Assembly: GCA_903845065.1 (NCBI GenBank)
Contig: CAIMWH010000378.1
Coordinates: 1-50,879, forward strand
Source of the DNA: an uncultured Rhodospirillales bacterium
GTDB taxonomy: Bacteria > Pseudomonadota > Alphaproteobacteria > Acetobacterales > Acetobacteraceae
Length of the DNA stretch: 50,879 bases
Reading direction: 5' to 3'
Shown: positions 24,424 to 32,889 of the stretch, in pieces
Numbering within the stretch: the stretch's first letter is position 1
Layout: every line of letters begins with the position of its first letter
The notes under the pieces: model-generated
Database searches by the model: none
The model's input: only the letters and a program-made list of their open reading frames with translations
What the model was told of the DNA's origin: nothing
Made by a program: the position numbers and the translations under genes

Positions 24424-26516
24424 GCGCGCTCGTTCTGCCGCCGTTGCGCGAGGACCTGGCGCTGTCGCGCGGTCCGGTGATGGCGGGGGTGCCGACGTGG
24501 ACGGTGTATGATCCGGCGCGGCATCGGTATATCCGGCTGGGGTGGCAGGATTTCGAGATCCTGAGCCGGTGGGGGCTGCGCGATCCGGCGGCGATTGTGG
24601 CGGCGTTGGAGGCCGAGACGACGCTGCGGCCGGGCGCGGCGGATATCCTGCAATTGGCGGCGTTTTGTCGCGATGCCGAACTGCTGCGGCCGGTTGGGGC
24701 GGCGGACAGCGCGCGGCTGGCGGCGTCGGCGCGGCGGGGGGAGCATGGGGTCGGGACGTGGCTGATCCATAATTACTTGTTTCTGCGGCTGCGGTTGTTG
24801 AATCCGGACCGGCTGCTGGCGGGGTTGCTGCCGTTTGTGGGGTTTCTGTTCACCCGCGCCTTTCTGGGCGTGCTGGTGGGAGGCGTGGCGCTGGCGCTGT
24901 TTTTGGTGTCGCGCGAGTGGGACAGCTACACGCATAGCCTGGTGGCGTTGTTCAGCCTGGATGGGTTGCTGTGGATGGGGGTGGCGCTGTCGGGCACCAA
25001 GGTGATCCATGAACTCGGGCACGGGCTGGCGGCGAAGCGGCTGGGGTGTCGGGTGCCGGCGATGGGGGTGGCGTTCCTGGTGTTGTGGCCGGTGCTGTGG
25101 ACGGACACGACGGATGCATGGCGGCTGGTGCGGCGGCGGGACCGGCTGCTGATCGATGGCGCCGGGATGCTGGCGGAGATCACGGTGGCGGTGCTGGCGA
25201 CGCTGATGTGGGCGATCCTGCCGGATGGTCCGGCGCGGGATGCTGCGTTCGTGCTGTCGAGTTCGACGTGGATATTGACGTTGCTGGTGAACCTCAGCCC
25301 GCTGATGCGGTTCGATGGCTACTACATCCTGTCCGATCTGCTCGATGTGGCGAATTTGCAGGATCGGGCGTTCCGGCTGGCGCGATGGCGGTTGCGGGAG
25401 GCGCTGTTTCGGCCGGGGGTGGCGGCGCCGGAGCGGCATGCGACGGGGCTTGGGGCGGTGTTGCTGGCGTATGCTTATGCCAGTTGGGTGTATCGGTTTT
25501 TCCTGTTCACTGGGATTGCGGTGCTGGTTTACCACCTCGCGTTCAAGGCGCTGGGCGTGGTGCTGATGGGCATCGAGCTGTGGTTTTTCGTGTGCCGGCC
25601 GATCCTGGGCGAGGTGGTGGCGATGGCGCGGCTGGGCATGGGGACGCGGCTGAACCGGCATGGCGTGGTGACGCTGGTGCTGCTTGGCGGGTTGGTTGGG
25701 CTGGCGGTGGTGCCGTGGCATGGGCGGGTGGACGCGCCTGGCATTCTGCGCGCGGCGCGGCAGGCTACGCTTTATACTGCGGAGCCGGGCCGGTTGCTTG
25801 CGCTGGCCGCCGATCAGTCGGCCACGGAGGCGGGTGCGGCGTTGTTCACGCTGGCCTCGGCGGATATCGCCCATGCCATCCGGGTGGCCAGTGCGCAGCT
25901 TGCGGCGGCGCAGGCGGATCTGGCCTCGCGCAGTTTCGATGCCGAGCGGAGGCGGGCGCAGCAGGCGGCGGCGGCGCGGGCGTCCGAAGCGGCGGCGGCG
26001 TTTGCGCATGCGGAGGCGCGGGCGGCGGACCTGACGGTTCGGGCGCCGTTTGCCGGGATTGTGGTGGATGTGCCGCGGAGCCTGGCGGTGGGGGCGGATA
26101 TCAAACGGCTGGAGCCGCTGGGGGTGCTGATCGATCCCGCCGGTCCGGTGGTGGAGGCCTATGTCAGCGAGAACGATCTCGATCGGGTGGCGCTGGGCGC
26201 CGGCGCGGTGTTTTTGCGCGGCGATGGGAGCCGGCTGGGGTTGCGCGTGACGGATATCGCGCTGGTTTCCACGCGGGCGCTGGAGGCGGCGGAGTTGGGT
26301 TCGCCCAATGGCGGGGCCATTCCGGCGCGGCGCGATGCGCGGGGCGTGCTGGTGCCGGAGCATGCGGTGTACCGGGTGCAGTTCGCGGTGCAAGCGGGCC
26401 AGGCGGTGACGAGCCGGGAGGTGGGGCATGTGGTGATTGGCGCGCCGGCCGAGAGCCTGGTGCGGGCCACCTATCGGCGGGCGGTGGCGCTGTTGCAGCG
26501 CGAAACGGCGCTCTGA
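24420..26516 (+). CDS. PqqD-like / M50 site-2-protease-like / HlyD fusion membrane protein
   Basis: A 698-residue protein. Residues 1-95 look like a PqqD-type winged-helix domain (RHRYIRLGWQDFEILSRWG). Hydrophobic segments begin near residue 135. The zinc motif HELGH is at 197-201 and the third-ligand motif NLSPLMRFDG has Asp299, so the M50 active site looks intact. More helices follow to about residue 435. A HlyD-like periplasmic part carries VDAPGILRAARQATLYTAEPG, an Ala-rich coil and LTVRAPFAGIVVDVPRSL. Fusion of a membrane metalloprotease to an adaptor suggests processing coupled to export. The ATG at 24420 overlaps the previous stop; a longer upstream frame is non-homologous. Last gene of the operon, ending nine bases from a convergent gene. 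Confidence 0.85.
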   Translation: MSALVLPPLREDLALSRGPVMAGVPTWTVYDPARHRYIRLGWQDFEILSRWGLRDPAAIVAALEAETTLRPGAADILQLAAFCRDAELLRPVGAADSARLAASARRGEHGVGTWLIHNYLFLRLRLLNPDRLLAGLLPFVGFLFTRAFLGVLVGGVALALFLVSREWDSYTHSLVALFSLDGLLWMGVALSGTKVIHELGHGLAAKRLGCRVPAMGVAFLVLWPVLWTDTTDAWRLVRRRDRLLIDGAGMLAEITVAVLATLMWAILPDGPARDAAFVLSSSTWILTLLVNLSPLMRFDGYYILSDLLDVANLQDRAFRLARWRLREALFRPGVAAPERHATGLGAVLLAYAYASWVYRFFLFTGIAVLVYHLAFKALGVVLMGIELWFFVCRPILGEVVAMARLGMGTRLNRHGVVTLVLLGGLVGLAVVPWHGRVDAPGILRAARQATLYTAEPGRLLALAADQSATEAGAALFTLASADIAHAIRVASAQLAAAQADLASRSFDAERRRAQQAAAARASEAAAAFAHAEARAADLTVRAPFAGIVVDVPRSLAVGADIKRLEPLGVLIDPAGPVVEAYVSENDLDRVALGAGAVFLRGDGSRLGLRVTDIALVSTRALEAAELGSPNGGAIPARRDARGVLVPEHAVYRVQFAVQAGQAVTSREVGHVVIGAPAESLVRATYRRAVALLQRETAL

Positions 26517-26525
26517 CGGGGGGCG

Positions 26526-27032
26526 CTACTCCGCGCGGAAGGCGGGGGTGAGGTCCACGACTTCGGGTTCGACGCCGATATGGGCGAGGAAGCGCAGCAG
26601 GTCGGCCGGGGGCAGGATCAGGGTGGCGGTGTTGACCAGGGGGTGCACGAGGACGGCGGGTGCTTCGAGCATGGCGGCGTGGAGGACGAGGCGGACTTCG
26701 CGGCCGGTGTCGTTGATCATGGCGAGCGGGGTGACGGCGCCGGGCTGGACGCCGAGGACGCGGACGAGTTCATGGGCCGAGCCGAAGGAGACGCGCTTGG
26801 AGCCGATGACGCCGGCGAGCAGCTTGGTGTCGACGGAGTTGTCGGCGGGGAGCACGACGAGCCAGAGTTGCTTGCCGCTATCCTTGATGAAGAGGTTCTT
26901 CACCGCCATGCCGGGCAGGGCGTCCCAGTATTCATGCGCGTCGGTGACGGTGCGCAGCGGCGGGTGTTCGACGGCGGGCGGCGCGAGCGCGATGGCGGCG
27001 AAGGCGGTGGCGAGGGGTTCGGGAAGCGGCAT
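26526..27032 (-). CDS. YbaK/ProX-type prolyl-tRNA editing deacylase
   Basis: A 168-residue protein of the YbaK/aminoacyl-tRNA deacylase superfamily. Proteins of this group free tRNA(Pro) that has been mischarged with alanine or cysteine. Visible family features are VEHPPLRTVTDAHEYW at the N-terminus, VKNLFIKDSGKQLWLVVLPA with the conserved Lys, LLAGVIGSKRVSFGS, and LGVQPGAVTPLAMINDTG. These resemble the stand-alone ProXp-ala/PrdX type more than YbaK itself. The gene starts two bases after the hydratase stop, so it is likely co-transcribed with it. Convergent with the M50/HlyD gene. Substrate identity (Ala versus Cys) is not determined from sequence. Confidence 0.85.
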   Translation of the reverse strand: MPLPEPLATAFAAIALAPPAVEHPPLRTVTDAHEYWDALPGMAVKNLFIKDSGKQLWLVVLPADNSVDTKLLAGVIGSKRVSFGSAHELVRVLGVQPGAVTPLAMINDTGREVRLVLHAAMLEAPAVLVHPLVNTATLILPPADLLRFLAHIGVEPEVVDLTPAFRAE

Positions 27033-27034
27033 GC

Positions 27035-27826
27035 TCAGGCTCCAAAACGGGCCGAGACGGCCCCCAGAATGCCGAAATCGGCGTAGACGGTGTCATGCGG
27101 GGCGATCGGCATCGGGGTGAGGCAGGTGCCGGTGGTGACGACCTGGCCGGCGCGCAGGGTGATGCCGAGGGTTGAGAGTTCGTTGACCAGCCAAGCCAGG
27201 GCGATGCGGGGGTCTGCGAGGACGTTGGCGCCGATGCCGTCGATTTTTGGGCCGGCGGAGATGGCGGCGGAGACCTTGTGGGTGGCGAGGTTGATGGTGC
27301 GCCAGTCCGTGGTGGTGGGGCGGCCGAGGATGAAGTCGTGGGCGCAGGCGAGGTCGGCGATGAGGTTGGGGGCGCCGGCGGTGATGAAATCCTGGAAGCG
27401 GCTGTCGGGGATTTCGAGGGCGGGGTGGAGGGTGGCGACGGCGGCGAGGGCTTCTTCGACGGTGTAGGGGGTGGGGCGGGGCGGTAGGTCGTGCGCCATG
27501 CGGAAGGCGAACTCGGCTTCGGCGACGCGCATGTGGTTGGCGGCGAAGGGGATGGTGGCGGTTTCGGGGTGGACGCGCTCGGCGAAGATGCGGCCGGCGA
27601 GGGGGGCATCGACGCCGATGTGGCGTTGGCCGGCGATGGAGGTGGCGGCGATTTTCCAGCCGTAGACCGGGGCGGCGCTGAAGGGTTCGAGATGGGCCTG
27701 GATGGCGTAGCCCTCGGCGCGGGTGGCGGGGCGCAGGGCGCCGGGTAGGGCGGCGAGGCGGTGGCCGGATTGCCAGTGCTCGTGGATGAGGCGGGCGGCG
27801 GCGGCGGCCTGGGTGTCGGTGATCAT
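27035..27826 (-). CDS. 2-keto-4-pentenoate hydratase / FAH-family protein
   Basis: A 263-residue MhpD-like protein of the fumarylacetoacetate hydrolase superfamily. It shows LPGALRPATRAEGYAIQAHL, VYGWKIAATS, VAEAEFAFRMAHDLP (metal-binding Glu residues) and HPALEIPDSRF. The C-terminus has LRAGQVVTTGTCLTPMPIA. Members hydrate 2-hydroxypentadienoate in meta-cleavage pathways, but no aromatic-degradation genes are adjacent, so the substrate is open. I chose ATG 27826; the frame extends upstream to 27973 but those codons overlap the lysE-like gene and are not family-like. Flanked by LysE upstream (44-base gap) and the deacylase downstream. Confidence 0.85.
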   Translation of the reverse strand: MITDTQAAAAARLIHEHWQSGHRLAALPGALRPATRAEGYAIQAHLEPFSAAPVYGWKIAATSIAGQRHIGVDAPLAGRIFAERVHPETATIPFAANHMRVAEAEFAFRMAHDLPPRPTPYTVEEALAAVATLHPALEIPDSRFQDFITAGAPNLIADLACAHDFILGRPTTTDWRTINLATHKVSAAISAGPKIDGIGANVLADPRIALAWLVNELSTLGITLRAGQVVTTGTCLTPMPIAPHDTVYADFGILGAVSARFGA

Positions 27827-27870
27827 GGTGCCGTCATAGAGCAACTCGGCGATTTGGCCCAAGCGGGGGG

Positions 27871-28497
27871 TCAGCCGAGGAAGGACAGCACCGTCATCAC
27901 CACCAGCACCACGGCGAGGGCGACGTTGATGATGCGGGACTGCACAGGGTGGTGCAGCAGGCGGGAGAGCCACACGCCGGCGAGCAGCCAGAAGAGGTGG
28001 ATGAGCACGATCATGCCGGTGAGCAGCGCGGATTTCAGCACGGCGTCGGCGGAGGGGCTGGCGGGCAGCAGGGTGGCGCCGGCGAAGACGGCGGCGATGG
28101 CGAGGTAGGCCTTGGGGTTGGCGATGGCGAGGACGAAGCCGCCGAGGAAGGCCGGGGTGGGGAGGGTGGCGTCGCGGGTTTGCAGGGGGCGCGCGGTGGC
28201 GATCTGCCAGGCGAGATAAAGGATGTAGACGACGGAAACGGCGCCGAGGGCGGTGGCGGCGTGGGGGACGGCGAGCACCAGGGCCACCACGCCGATGGCG
28301 ACGGCGAGCAGGACGGCGGTGGTGCCGGCGATCAGGCCGCCGACGTAGCGCAGGGAGCGGCGGATGCCGAACGCGGCGCCGATGGCGGTGGCGCTGACGG
28401 TGGAGGGGCCGGGGCTGCCCATGATGACCACCGAGGCCAGCAGCAATGCCGAAAGTGGCCGCCAGATTTCCGTCAACCCGCCCGCCTGGTCAAACAT
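27871..28497 (-). CDS. LysE-family amino-acid/metabolite exporter
   Basis: A 208-residue inner-membrane protein with about six hydrophobic segments. The N-terminal GSPGPSTVSATAIGAAFGIR corresponds to the conserved PGP motif of the LysE/RhtB family. VVYILYLAWQIATAR and FVLAIANPKAYLAIAAVF (the NPK motif) are further family signatures. The likely job is export of an amino acid or related metabolite, with substrate unknown. ATG 28497 was chosen because upstream in-frame residues are Arg-rich and not family-like. Divergent from the FAD oxidoreductase across 149 bases that must hold both promoters; hydratase and deacylase genes follow on the same strand. Confidence 0.88.
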   Translation of the reverse strand: MFDQAGGLTEIWRPLSALLLASVVIMGSPGPSTVSATAIGAAFGIRRSLRYVGGLIAGTTAVLLAVAIGVVALVLAVPHAATALGAVSVVYILYLAWQIATARPLQTRDATLPTPAFLGGFVLAIANPKAYLAIAAVFAGATLLPASPSADAVLKSALLTGMIVLIHLFWLLAGVWLSRLLHHPVQSRIINVALAVVLVVMTVLSFLG

Positions 28498-28646
28498 CGC
28501 CGTTCCCCCGGATGCAAACCGCCATCGGCCAGAATGCCGCAGGCCGCGCCGTTGCGCATCCCCCCGGGCCATTGACGCCCGCCGCGCGGGCCGCCCATCC
28601 TCCGCCATGGCGTGCCGCAGCGGCGCGCAATCCCGGGGAAACGCCC

Positions 28647-29975
28647 ATGCCGAACGGCGCGATCTTCCATCCTGATTTCAAACCGGAACCCTTCTGGTGG
28701 GAAGCCTATCGGCCGAGCGCGGATGATCTGGTCGATGTACCCAAGACCGCTCGGGTGGCCATTGTGGGGGCCGGGTATGGCGGGTTGGCGACGGCGCTGG
28801 AGTTGCATCGGCATGGGGTGGAGTGCGTGGTGCTGGAGGCCCGGGAACTCGGGCATGGGGCGAGCACGCGCAGCGGGGGGGCGGTTTCGGGCGGGGTGAA
28901 TATCGGCAAGAGCTTTACCGGCAAGAGCCTCGATCCGGCATCCGACCGGGCGCGGGGGTTGTTGACCGATGCGGCGGATGCGTTTTCGACCATCGAGCGG
29001 TTGGTGGCGGAGGAGAATATCGACTGTTCGTGGCAGAAGACCGGGCGGTTCGTGGGGGCGTGGACGCGCAAGCACTATGCGAGCCAGGCCGGGCGGGTGG
29101 CGATGCTGAACGATGCCGCGCAGTCCGAGTGCTACATGGTGCCGCGGGAGCGCCAGCGGGAGGAAATGGCGTCGGACTACTACTATGGCGGGATGGTGGT
29201 GGAGCGGGCGGCGTGCCTGCATCCGGCGTTGTACTACAAGGGGTTGCTGGATGCGGTGCGGCGGCGGGGGATCGCGGTGTGCGCGATGGCGCCGGTGGGG
29301 CGGATCGTGCGGCATAACGACGGGTGGAAGGTAGGCACCGGTCGGGGGGATATCGAGGTGGACGAGGTTGTCATCGCCACCAATGGTTATACCGGGGACC
29401 TGACGCCGAACCTCAAGCGGCGGGTGATCCCGGTGGCGAGCCATATCATCGCGACGGAGGAATTGCCGGAGGGGCTGGCGGCGAGCCTGATCCCGAAGAA
29501 GCGCACGCTGTCGGACACCCGGCGGGTGCTGACGTATTATCGGCTGTCGCCGGACCATAAGCGGGTGATTTTCGGCGGGCGGGCGCGGTTCACCGCGGCT
29601 TCGCCCGAGGTGACGGCGCCGGTGTTGCAGGCGATGATGGCGGCGCGGTTTCCGCAGTTGAAGGGCACGCGCGTGACTCATTGCTGGACCGGGAATGTGG
29701 CGTTCACCCTCGATGCGGTGCCGCATATGGGGCAGGATGACGGGATGCATTACCTGCTCGGCTGCAACGGCAGCGGAGTGGCGATGATGACGTATCTTGG
29801 CACCCAGACGGCGCGGAAGATCGCGCGGGTGGCCAATCATTCCAACCACTTCGATGCTGAGGATTTTCCGGATCATCCGCTGTACGGCGGCAATCCGTGG
29901 TTCCTCCCCGCCATCGGTAGCTGGTACCGGCTGCGCGACACCATCGACCGCATGCAAGCGGATTGGACGTCCTGA
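28647..29975 (+). CDS. FAD-dependent (DAO-family) amino acid/amine oxidoreductase
   Basis: A 442-residue flavoprotein of the D-amino-acid oxidase (DadA/PuuB-like) family. The N-terminus contains FWWEAYRPS, and the dinucleotide-binding motif VAIVGAGYGGLATALELHRH followed by VVLEARELGHGASTRSGG. The C-terminus has GCNGSGVAMMTYLG, which closes the FAD site. It oxidises a C-N bond of some amine or amino acid to an imine; the substrate cannot be assigned. The start lies 149 bases from the divergent exporter gene. The next gene, a ThDP enzyme, starts inside its stop (TGATG), so the oxidoreductase product, possibly a 2-oxoacid, may be its substrate. Confidence 0.88.
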   Translation: MPNGAIFHPDFKPEPFWWEAYRPSADDLVDVPKTARVAIVGAGYGGLATALELHRHGVECVVLEARELGHGASTRSGGAVSGGVNIGKSFTGKSLDPASDRARGLLTDAADAFSTIERLVAEENIDCSWQKTGRFVGAWTRKHYASQAGRVAMLNDAAQSECYMVPRERQREEMASDYYYGGMVVERAACLHPALYYKGLLDAVRRRGIAVCAMAPVGRIVRHNDGWKVGTGRGDIEVDEVVIATNGYTGDLTPNLKRRVIPVASHIIATEELPEGLAASLIPKKRTLSDTRRVLTYYRLSPDHKRVIFGGRARFTAASPEVTAPVLQAMMAARFPQLKGTRVTHCWTGNVAFTLDAVPHMGQDDGMHYLLGCNGSGVAMMTYLGTQTARKIARVANHSNHFDAEDFPDHPLYGGNPWFLPAIGSWYRLRDTIDRMQADWTS

Positions 29976-31648
29976 TGACCCACACCACCGGCCGCCGGCT
30001 GTTTCTGGAACTGCTGAAGCAGGAGGGGGTGCGGGTGCTGTTCGGCAATCCGGGCACCACCGAGTTGCCGTTGATGGATGCGTTGGCGGGGGAGGAGGAC
30101 ATTCGCGACGTGCTGGCGCTGCAGGAGGCGCTGGTGATGGCGATGGCGGATGGCTATGCGCGGGCCTCGGGGGGGATTGCGGCGTGCAATGTTCATGTCG
30201 CGCCCGGGTTGGGCAACGCGATGGGGATGATGTTCGATGCGATGAAGGCGGGTTCGCCGGTGTTGATCACGGCGGGGCAGCAGGCGCAGGGGTTCGGCAT
30301 CACCGAGCCGAATTTGTATGCCGAGTTGCCGCCGATGGCGCAGCATTTCACCAAGTATGCGGTGGAGGCGCGCTCGATCCGGGATTTGCCGCGGCTGCTG
30401 CATCGGGCGGTGAAGACGGCGCTGGCGCCGCCGACGGGGCCGGTGTTTGTCTCGTTGCCGGTGGATGTGATGAATGCCGAGGGGGAGGTGGCGATCGGGC
30501 AGCCGAGCCGGATTGCGGCGCGGACGCTGGCTGATCCGGCTGAGATTGCGGTGGCGGCGGGCCTGCTGCGGGGGGCGCAGCGGCCGGTGATCATCGCGGG
30601 GGATGCGGTGGACCAGGGCCGGGCGGCGGCGGAGCTGGTGGCGTTCGCGGAGGCATTGGGGGCGCCGGTGTATCTGGAGGGGGAGGCGACGACGTTGCCG
30701 TTCCCGCCGGCGCATCCGTTGTTTCGCGGGCCGATCACCCGGCTGGGGGGGTGGATCAGGGGGTTGCTGGATCAGCATGACCTGCTGTTTTCGGCCGGGG
30801 CGGATTTGTTCACGCTGTCGCTGCCGCCGGATGTGGTGCCGGTGCCGGAGGGGATGACGATCGTGCATCTCGATCCCAATCCGTGGGAGTTGGCGAAGAA
30901 CTATCCGACCGCGGCGTGTTTGCTGGGGGAGCCCAAGGTGACGCTGCCGGCGCTGACGGAGGCGCTGGAGGCGGCGATGAGCGGGGCCGATCGGGCGCGG
31001 CGGGACCTGCGGATGGCGGCGACGACGGCGGCGATCGCGGCCGATCTGGCGGCGTTGCATGCGCGGGCGACGGCGGAGGCCGGGCGGACGCCGGTATCGC
31101 CGCTGTCGCTCATGCAGGCGCTGGGTGAGCATTTGCCGGCGCATGGGGTGGTGGTGGACGAATCGATTTCCTCGGGCGCCGGGTTGTTCCAGTTCCTGCG
31201 CCATGTCGGGCCGGGCGGGGTGTTCGGCAATCGGGGCGGGGGGATCGGCTGGGGGTTGCCGGCGGCGATCGGGGTGCAGCTTGCGATGCCGGAGCGCCGG
31301 GTGGTGGCGATGATCGGGGATGGCAGCGCGATGTATTCCATCCAGGCGCTGTGGACGGCGGCGCATGAGAAAATCCCGGTGATTTTCGTCATCATCAACA
31401 ACCGGGCGTATCGCATCCTCAAGCAGCGGCTGTCGGCGACCAAGGGGGCGGCGGCGCAGCGCGGGCGCTATGTGGGGATGGAACTCGACAAGCCGGCGAT
31501 CAGTTTCACCGGGATGGCGGCGGCGATGGGGGTTCCGGCGGTGGCGGTTTCGTCCATCCCGAAGTTCATCGAGGCGTTGAAGCTGGGGCTGCACTCCGAT
31601 CATCCGCTGCTGATCGAGGTGGCGATCGATCCGACGTTCCAGGCTTGA
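29975..31648 (+). CDS. Benzoylformate-decarboxylase-like ThDP enzyme
   Basis: A 557-residue thiamine-diphosphate enzyme with three domains. The N-terminal domain has VLFGNPGTTELPLMDAL, LALQEALVMAMADGYA with the cofactor-activating Glu, and CNVHVAPGLGNAMG with the active-site His. TAGQQ and FRGPI follow as in benzoylformate decarboxylase. The C-terminal ThDP motif is GDGSAMYSIQALWTAA through NNRAYRILK. The catalytic Ser of Pseudomonas benzoylformate decarboxylase (GNPGSNELP) is Thr28 here. It probably decarboxylates a 2-oxoacid; an acetolactate-synthase-like role is less likely from the motifs. Start is coupled to the FAD oxidoreductase. Its 3' end overlaps a convergent gene by 83 bases. Confidence 0.85.
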   Translation: MTHTTGRRLFLELLKQEGVRVLFGNPGTTELPLMDALAGEEDIRDVLALQEALVMAMADGYARASGGIAACNVHVAPGLGNAMGMMFDAMKAGSPVLITAGQQAQGFGITEPNLYAELPPMAQHFTKYAVEARSIRDLPRLLHRAVKTALAPPTGPVFVSLPVDVMNAEGEVAIGQPSRIAARTLADPAEIAVAAGLLRGAQRPVIIAGDAVDQGRAAAELVAFAEALGAPVYLEGEATTLPFPPAHPLFRGPITRLGGWIRGLLDQHDLLFSAGADLFTLSLPPDVVPVPEGMTIVHLDPNPWELAKNYPTAACLLGEPKVTLPALTEALEAAMSGADRARRDLRMAATTAAIAADLAALHARATAEAGRTPVSPLSLMQALGEHLPAHGVVVDESISSGAGLFQFLRHVGPGGVFGNRGGGIGWGLPAAIGVQLAMPERRVVAMIGDGSAMYSIQALWTAAHEKIPVIFVIINNRAYRILKQRLSATKGAAAQRGRYVGMELDKPAISFTGMAAAMGVPAVAVSSIPKFIEALKLGLHSDHPLLIEVAIDPTFQA

Positions 31649-32726
31649 GGGCGAGGGCGAACAGCACGGCGATGGGCAGCACGCCCCAGGCGAAGCTGGT
31701 GCCGAAGCTGAGGATGGGGGTGAGGACGATGGCCAGGAGCGTGGCGATTTCGAGGATGCTGAAGCCGCGCGCCAGGCGGGCCTGGACCCACCAGAGCGCG
31801 GCGGCGGCGGCGGCCGGCAGGTCGTAGATGAAGCCGTAGGGGCTGGCGACGTAGAGGCCGAGGGCGACGGCGGTATCGGGCGCGCGGCGCCATACCAGCC
31901 AGGCGGCGAGCAGGGCGGCGAGGTTCTGGATGATCGTGGCTGGGGTGGGGCCGAGCCAGAGCGCGGCCTGGTGGATTGTCGGCATCAGGTGGCCGATGGG
32001 CATGTCGCCGAGATGGGCTTCGGCGTGGCTGCGCAGGCCGGTGAGCCAGTCGAGCCAGATGGCGGGGCCGAAGGCCAGGGAGAGCAGCACGACGGCGATG
32101 GCGCAGGTGGCTGCTGCGCTCGCGATGACGCGCCATTGGCGGGCGCCGAGGAGGGCGATGGGGATCAGCAGGCCGAACTGCGGCTTGTAGGCGAGGGCGC
32201 CGAACAGGATGCCGGCGAGGATGGGGCGGGTTTCGCGCAGGCGGAGGCCACCGAGCAGGAGGGCGCCGGTGAGGAAGCCGTTCTGGCCGGCCGCGAGGGC
32301 GATGGCGGTGGTGGGCAGGGCGAGCAGGACCAGGGACCAGCGCCAGGAGCCCTTGGTGGCGGCCCATAGATAGAGCGCCAAAGTGAGGCCCATGAAGGCG
32401 AAATAGGCGGTGCGCAGCGGAAGCAGGGCGAACAGGGCCATGAACAGCGCGAAGGGCGGCGGGTAGAGGTAGGGGGCGGCGATTTCGTCGAGATCGCCGA
32501 GGTCATGGCGGAAGGCGTTCAGGGTTTCGCTGTCGTAGAGGCCGTGGAAGCCGTGGGCCAGGACGAAGCGGCCGATGCTCCACAGGGCGCTGAAATCGCC
32601 GGGGGCGGCGATGTCGGGGCTGGTCAGCAGCTTGAACAGCAGGCTGATGTTCCAGGCGAGCAGCAGCGCGCCGGCGGCCGCGACGAGGGCGATGAGAACG
32701 GGGGATCGCGCCGGCCAGTATGTCAT
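31566..32726 (-). CDS. GT87 (DUF2029)-like polytopic glycosyltransferase
   Basis: A 386-residue membrane protein with about ten hydrophobic segments, matching DUF2029/GT87 proteins, a GT-C group that uses polyprenyl-phosphate sugars. Features include LLTSPDIAAPGDFSALWSIG near the N-terminus (acidic residues in the first periplasmic loop), AAPYLYPPPFALFMALFALL, and LAYKPQFGLLIPIALLGARQW, the KPQ motif typical of the family. The sugar and acceptor are unknown. ATG 32726 starts right before the first membrane helix; an earlier in-frame ATG at 32774 adds polar residues. It is convergent with the ThDP gene, sharing 83 bases, and divergent from the ABC binding protein. Confidence 0.82.
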   Translation of the reverse strand: MTYWPARSPVLIALVAAAGALLLAWNISLLFKLLTSPDIAAPGDFSALWSIGRFVLAHGFHGLYDSETLNAFRHDLGDLDEIAAPYLYPPPFALFMALFALLPLRTAYFAFMGLTLALYLWAATKGSWRWSLVLLALPTTAIALAAGQNGFLTGALLLGGLRLRETRPILAGILFGALAYKPQFGLLIPIALLGARQWRVIASAAATCAIAVVLLSLAFGPAIWLDWLTGLRSHAEAHLGDMPIGHLMPTIHQAALWLGPTPATIIQNLAALLAAWLVWRRAPDTAVALGLYVASPYGFIYDLPAAAAAALWWVQARLARGFSILEIATLLAIVLTPILSFGTSFAWGVLPIAVLFALALKPGTSDRSPPRSAADDRSAAPASTPR

Positions 32727-32889
32727 CGCGAGATCCGAACCGGTGCTGGACGGATGCGCGGCCGATCCGCCCATCGGTGCGCATTATCGCGGTATTCGGC
32801 CGGGCGGCAACGCGGGGATTGGCGGTTCTTTCGCTGGCCCTTCGCGGTGCATTCGCTATGCTTCCCGCAAAGACCACCGGAGGAAACCA

